Below are positions 5,555 to 6,571 of a stretch of 6,571 nucleotides of DNA, in pieces. The notes beneath the pieces were generated by a model, which saw nothing but the letters and a program-made list of their open reading frames with translations, did no database searches and had not been told where the DNA came from. Position 1 is the first letter of the stretch; each line of letters begins with the position of its first letter. The translations under genes and the position numbers were made by a program. Origin of the DNA: Pseudomonadota bacterium (GTDB lineage: Bacteria; Myxococcota_A; Polyangia; Polyangiales; Ga0077539). The stretch is taken from assembly GCA_023428035.1 (NCBI GenBank), contig JAEYZO010000972.1, positions 1 to 6,571 of the forward strand, read 5' to 3'.

Positions 5555-6571
5555 ATGGTTCCCTCGCTCCGCCGCGGTGGCATGGCCCTGGTCTGCCTGT
5601 CGGCCCTCACGGGCTGCTTCAGCGCCGACCAGCTCGCGACGATCCCCGCGGACGGCGGCGAGGCTGACGTCCCCTCGGCGGACGCGGGCGCGAAGGCCGA
5701 CACCGGGCGCGCTGACGTCGGCGCCGCGATGGACGCTACGGTCGGAGACGCGGGGAGCCCGGGTGACGTCGGTGGCGGCGGAGACGCGGGGGGAACGGGC
5801 GACGTCGGTGTCGTGAACGACGGGTCGTCGGTGACCGACGCGCCGCCGGTGATGTGCGGCGACGTCGAGCGCTGCGGCAACGGCGTCGACGACGACTGCG
5901 ACGGCACCGTCGACGAGGGCTGCGTGTGCATCCCCGGCGAGACGCTGCGGTGCTGGGGCGGTCGGCCCGAGCTCGCGGGGCGGGGCGCGTGCACCTTCGG
6001 CACGATGACCTGCACGGGGAGCGGCGAGTTCGGGAGCTGGGGGGCCTGCGAGGGCGCGGGCGGGCCGAGCGTGGAGTCTTGCGGCAACGAGCGCGACGAC
6101 GACTGCGACGGCACGGTCGACGAGGGCTGCGGGTGCAGGCCCGGCGACACGCGCACCTGCTACACGGGCCCGATGGGCACGGCGGGCGTGGGGCGTTGCC
6201 GCGCGGGCCTGCAGGAGTGCGTGATGACCGCGTCGGGCGCGGACTGGGGCACCTGCGGCGGCGAGGTGCTCCCGGGGGTCGACCGCTGTGACGGCGACGA
6301 CCTCGACTGCGACGGGGTGGCCAACACCGGCTGCACCTGCCGCGTGGGAGAGACCCGGGAGTGCTACACGGGGCCGACGGGCACCGCGGGCGTGGGGCCG
6401 TGCCGCGCCGGGACGCAGACCTGCGCGCGAGGGAGCGACGGGGCGGTCACCTGGGGGACGTGTGAGGGGCAGACGCTGCCGGGCACCGACGCCTGCGACG
6501 GCGTGGACCTCGACTGCGACGGGGCGGCGAACACGGGCTGCGCGTGCGCGCTGGGCGACACGCGGAGCTGC
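5555..6571 (+). CDS. Secreted lipoprotein with Cys-rich putative metal-binding repeats (partial, 3' end missing)
   Basis: The frame is open from ATG 5555 to the window edge, giving 339 residues with no stop yet. The N-terminus MVPSLRRGGMALVCLSALTGC has basic residues, a hydrophobic core and a lipobox LTGC with Cys21, so it is a predicted signal-peptidase II substrate carried to the envelope. Residues 22-100 are a flexible Asp/Gly/Ala/Val-rich linker. From Cys107 a Cys-rich unit repeats every 69 residues (Cys107, 176, 245, 314). Each begins like CGNGVDDDCDGTVDEGC and, in units 2 and 3, continues to CYTGPxGTAGVGxCRAG. The D-x-D-x-D-G-x-x-D/N order resembles calcium-binding loops, and the unit resembles the MopE-type 'putative metal-binding motif' abundant in myxobacterial surface proteins. 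Metal binding and the role of the whole protein are inference. It is transcribed away from the transporter operon. Antisense and other-frame open stretches here are shadows. Confidence 0.9.
   Translation, partial: MVPSLRRGGMALVCLSALTGCFSADQLATIPADGGEADVPSADAGAKADTGRADVGAAMDATVGDAGSPGDVGGGGDAGGTGDVGVVNDGSSVTDAPPVMCGDVERCGNGVDDDCDGTVDEGCVCIPGETLRCWGGRPELAGRGACTFGTMTCTGSGEFGSWGACEGAGGPSVESCGNERDDDCDGTVDEGCGCRPGDTRTCYTGPMGTAGVGRCRAGLQECVMTASGADWGTCGGEVLPGVDRCDGDDLDCDGVANTGCTCRVGETRECYTGPTGTAGVGPCRAGTQTCARGSDGAVTWGTCEGQTLPGTDACDGVDLDCDGAANTGCACALGDTRSC
5744..5815 (+). repeat. Two tandem 36-bp units in the lipoprotein linker
   Basis: Two imperfect 36-bp copies (5744-5779 and 5780-5815) encode GDAGSPGDVGGG and GDAGGTGDVGVV, residues 64-75 and 76-87. 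Both start GGAGACGCGGGG and contain GACGTCGGT. This looks like recent duplication within a low-complexity spacer and may vary in copy number between strains. Confidence 0.6.
5873..6571 (+). repeat. 207-bp coding repeats (three full units and the start of a fourth)
   Basis: Units begin at Cys codons 5873, 6080, 6287 and 6494, exactly 207 bp (69 residues) apart; the fourth is cut by the window end. Units 1 and 2 share the loop DDDCDGTVDEGC, with only one base difference over its last 30 bases. Units 3 and 4 instead share DLDCDG(V/A)ANTGC. Units 2 and 3 share CYTGP(M/T)GTAGVG(R/P)CRAG. Units 3 and 4 are one residue shorter in the loop; in unit 3 this is balanced by an extra residue before WGTC. 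Confidence 0.85.

Noticed and set aside
3583..6156. Minus-strand frame open for 857 codons, running from inside the lipoprotein gene through the first permease into the ABC ATPase
   Set aside because: Only the part from 4524 down is ATPase. Upstream it is Pro/Ser/Arg-rich translation antisense to the lipoprotein repeats and out of frame with the permease, as expected in GC-rich DNA. The GAGGTG site and ATGA overlap fix the real start.
5854..6291. Plus-strand 145-codon frame inside the lipoprotein gene
   Set aside because: It is an Arg-rich out-of-frame reading of the Cys-rich repeats. The repeated Cys/Asp pattern and lipobox are in the other frame.

Overview
The window is very GC-rich, with a strong G/C bias at third codon positions. 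It looks like chromosome from a large-genome myxobacterium, probably Polyangia or a Sandaracinus-like member of Myxococcota. The basis is inference: GTG starts, tightly overlapping genes, and a lipoprotein with an Asp/Gly/Ala-rich linker followed by Cys-rich 'DDDCDGTVDEGC' repeats, an architecture typical of that group. No 16S rRNA or other phylogenetic marker is present.

Left part, + strand (1-2178): the 3' end of an unrecognised gene (1-171) is followed by a translationally coupled pair. The first gene of the pair encodes a 148-residue helical protein (203-649). The second encodes a 510-residue FAD-dependent GMC oxidoreductase (646-2178). Together they resemble the two halves of eukaryotic long-chain (fatty) alcohol oxidases, which are fused there and split here. 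The GMC protein also has a ferredoxin-like CxxCxxCxxxCP motif.

Middle part, - strand (2189-5408): a compact four-gene run read right to left. It encodes an ABC-2 permease (4521-5408), an ABC ATPase (3583-4524), a second ABC-2-like permease (2858-3586) and, 39 nt further on, a membrane-anchored DUF4230 protein (2189-2818). The first three genes overlap by 4 nt at ATGA and GTGA junctions, so they very likely form one heteromeric transporter. Its substrate and direction cannot be read from the sequence. The operon converges on the oxidoreductase gene. The two stop codons are 10 bp apart and lie in the arms of a small inverted repeat that may act as a bidirectional terminator.

Right part, + strand (5409-6571): a 146-bp divergent intergenic region holds a plausible sigma70-type promoter, a 10-bp GC-only palindrome and short direct repeats. 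It is followed by a secreted lipoprotein gene that runs off the window. The lipoprotein has a lipobox, a low-complexity linker, and Cys-rich putative metal-binding repeats with a period of 69 residues.

Most of the window is ordinary housekeeping or accessory myxobacterial sequence. The points most worth a second look are the split alcohol-oxidase-like pair with its Cys cluster, the DUF4230 gene next to an ABC-2 transporter, and the repeat lipoprotein. I saw no mobile elements, tRNA or rRNA genes, or CRISPR arrays.
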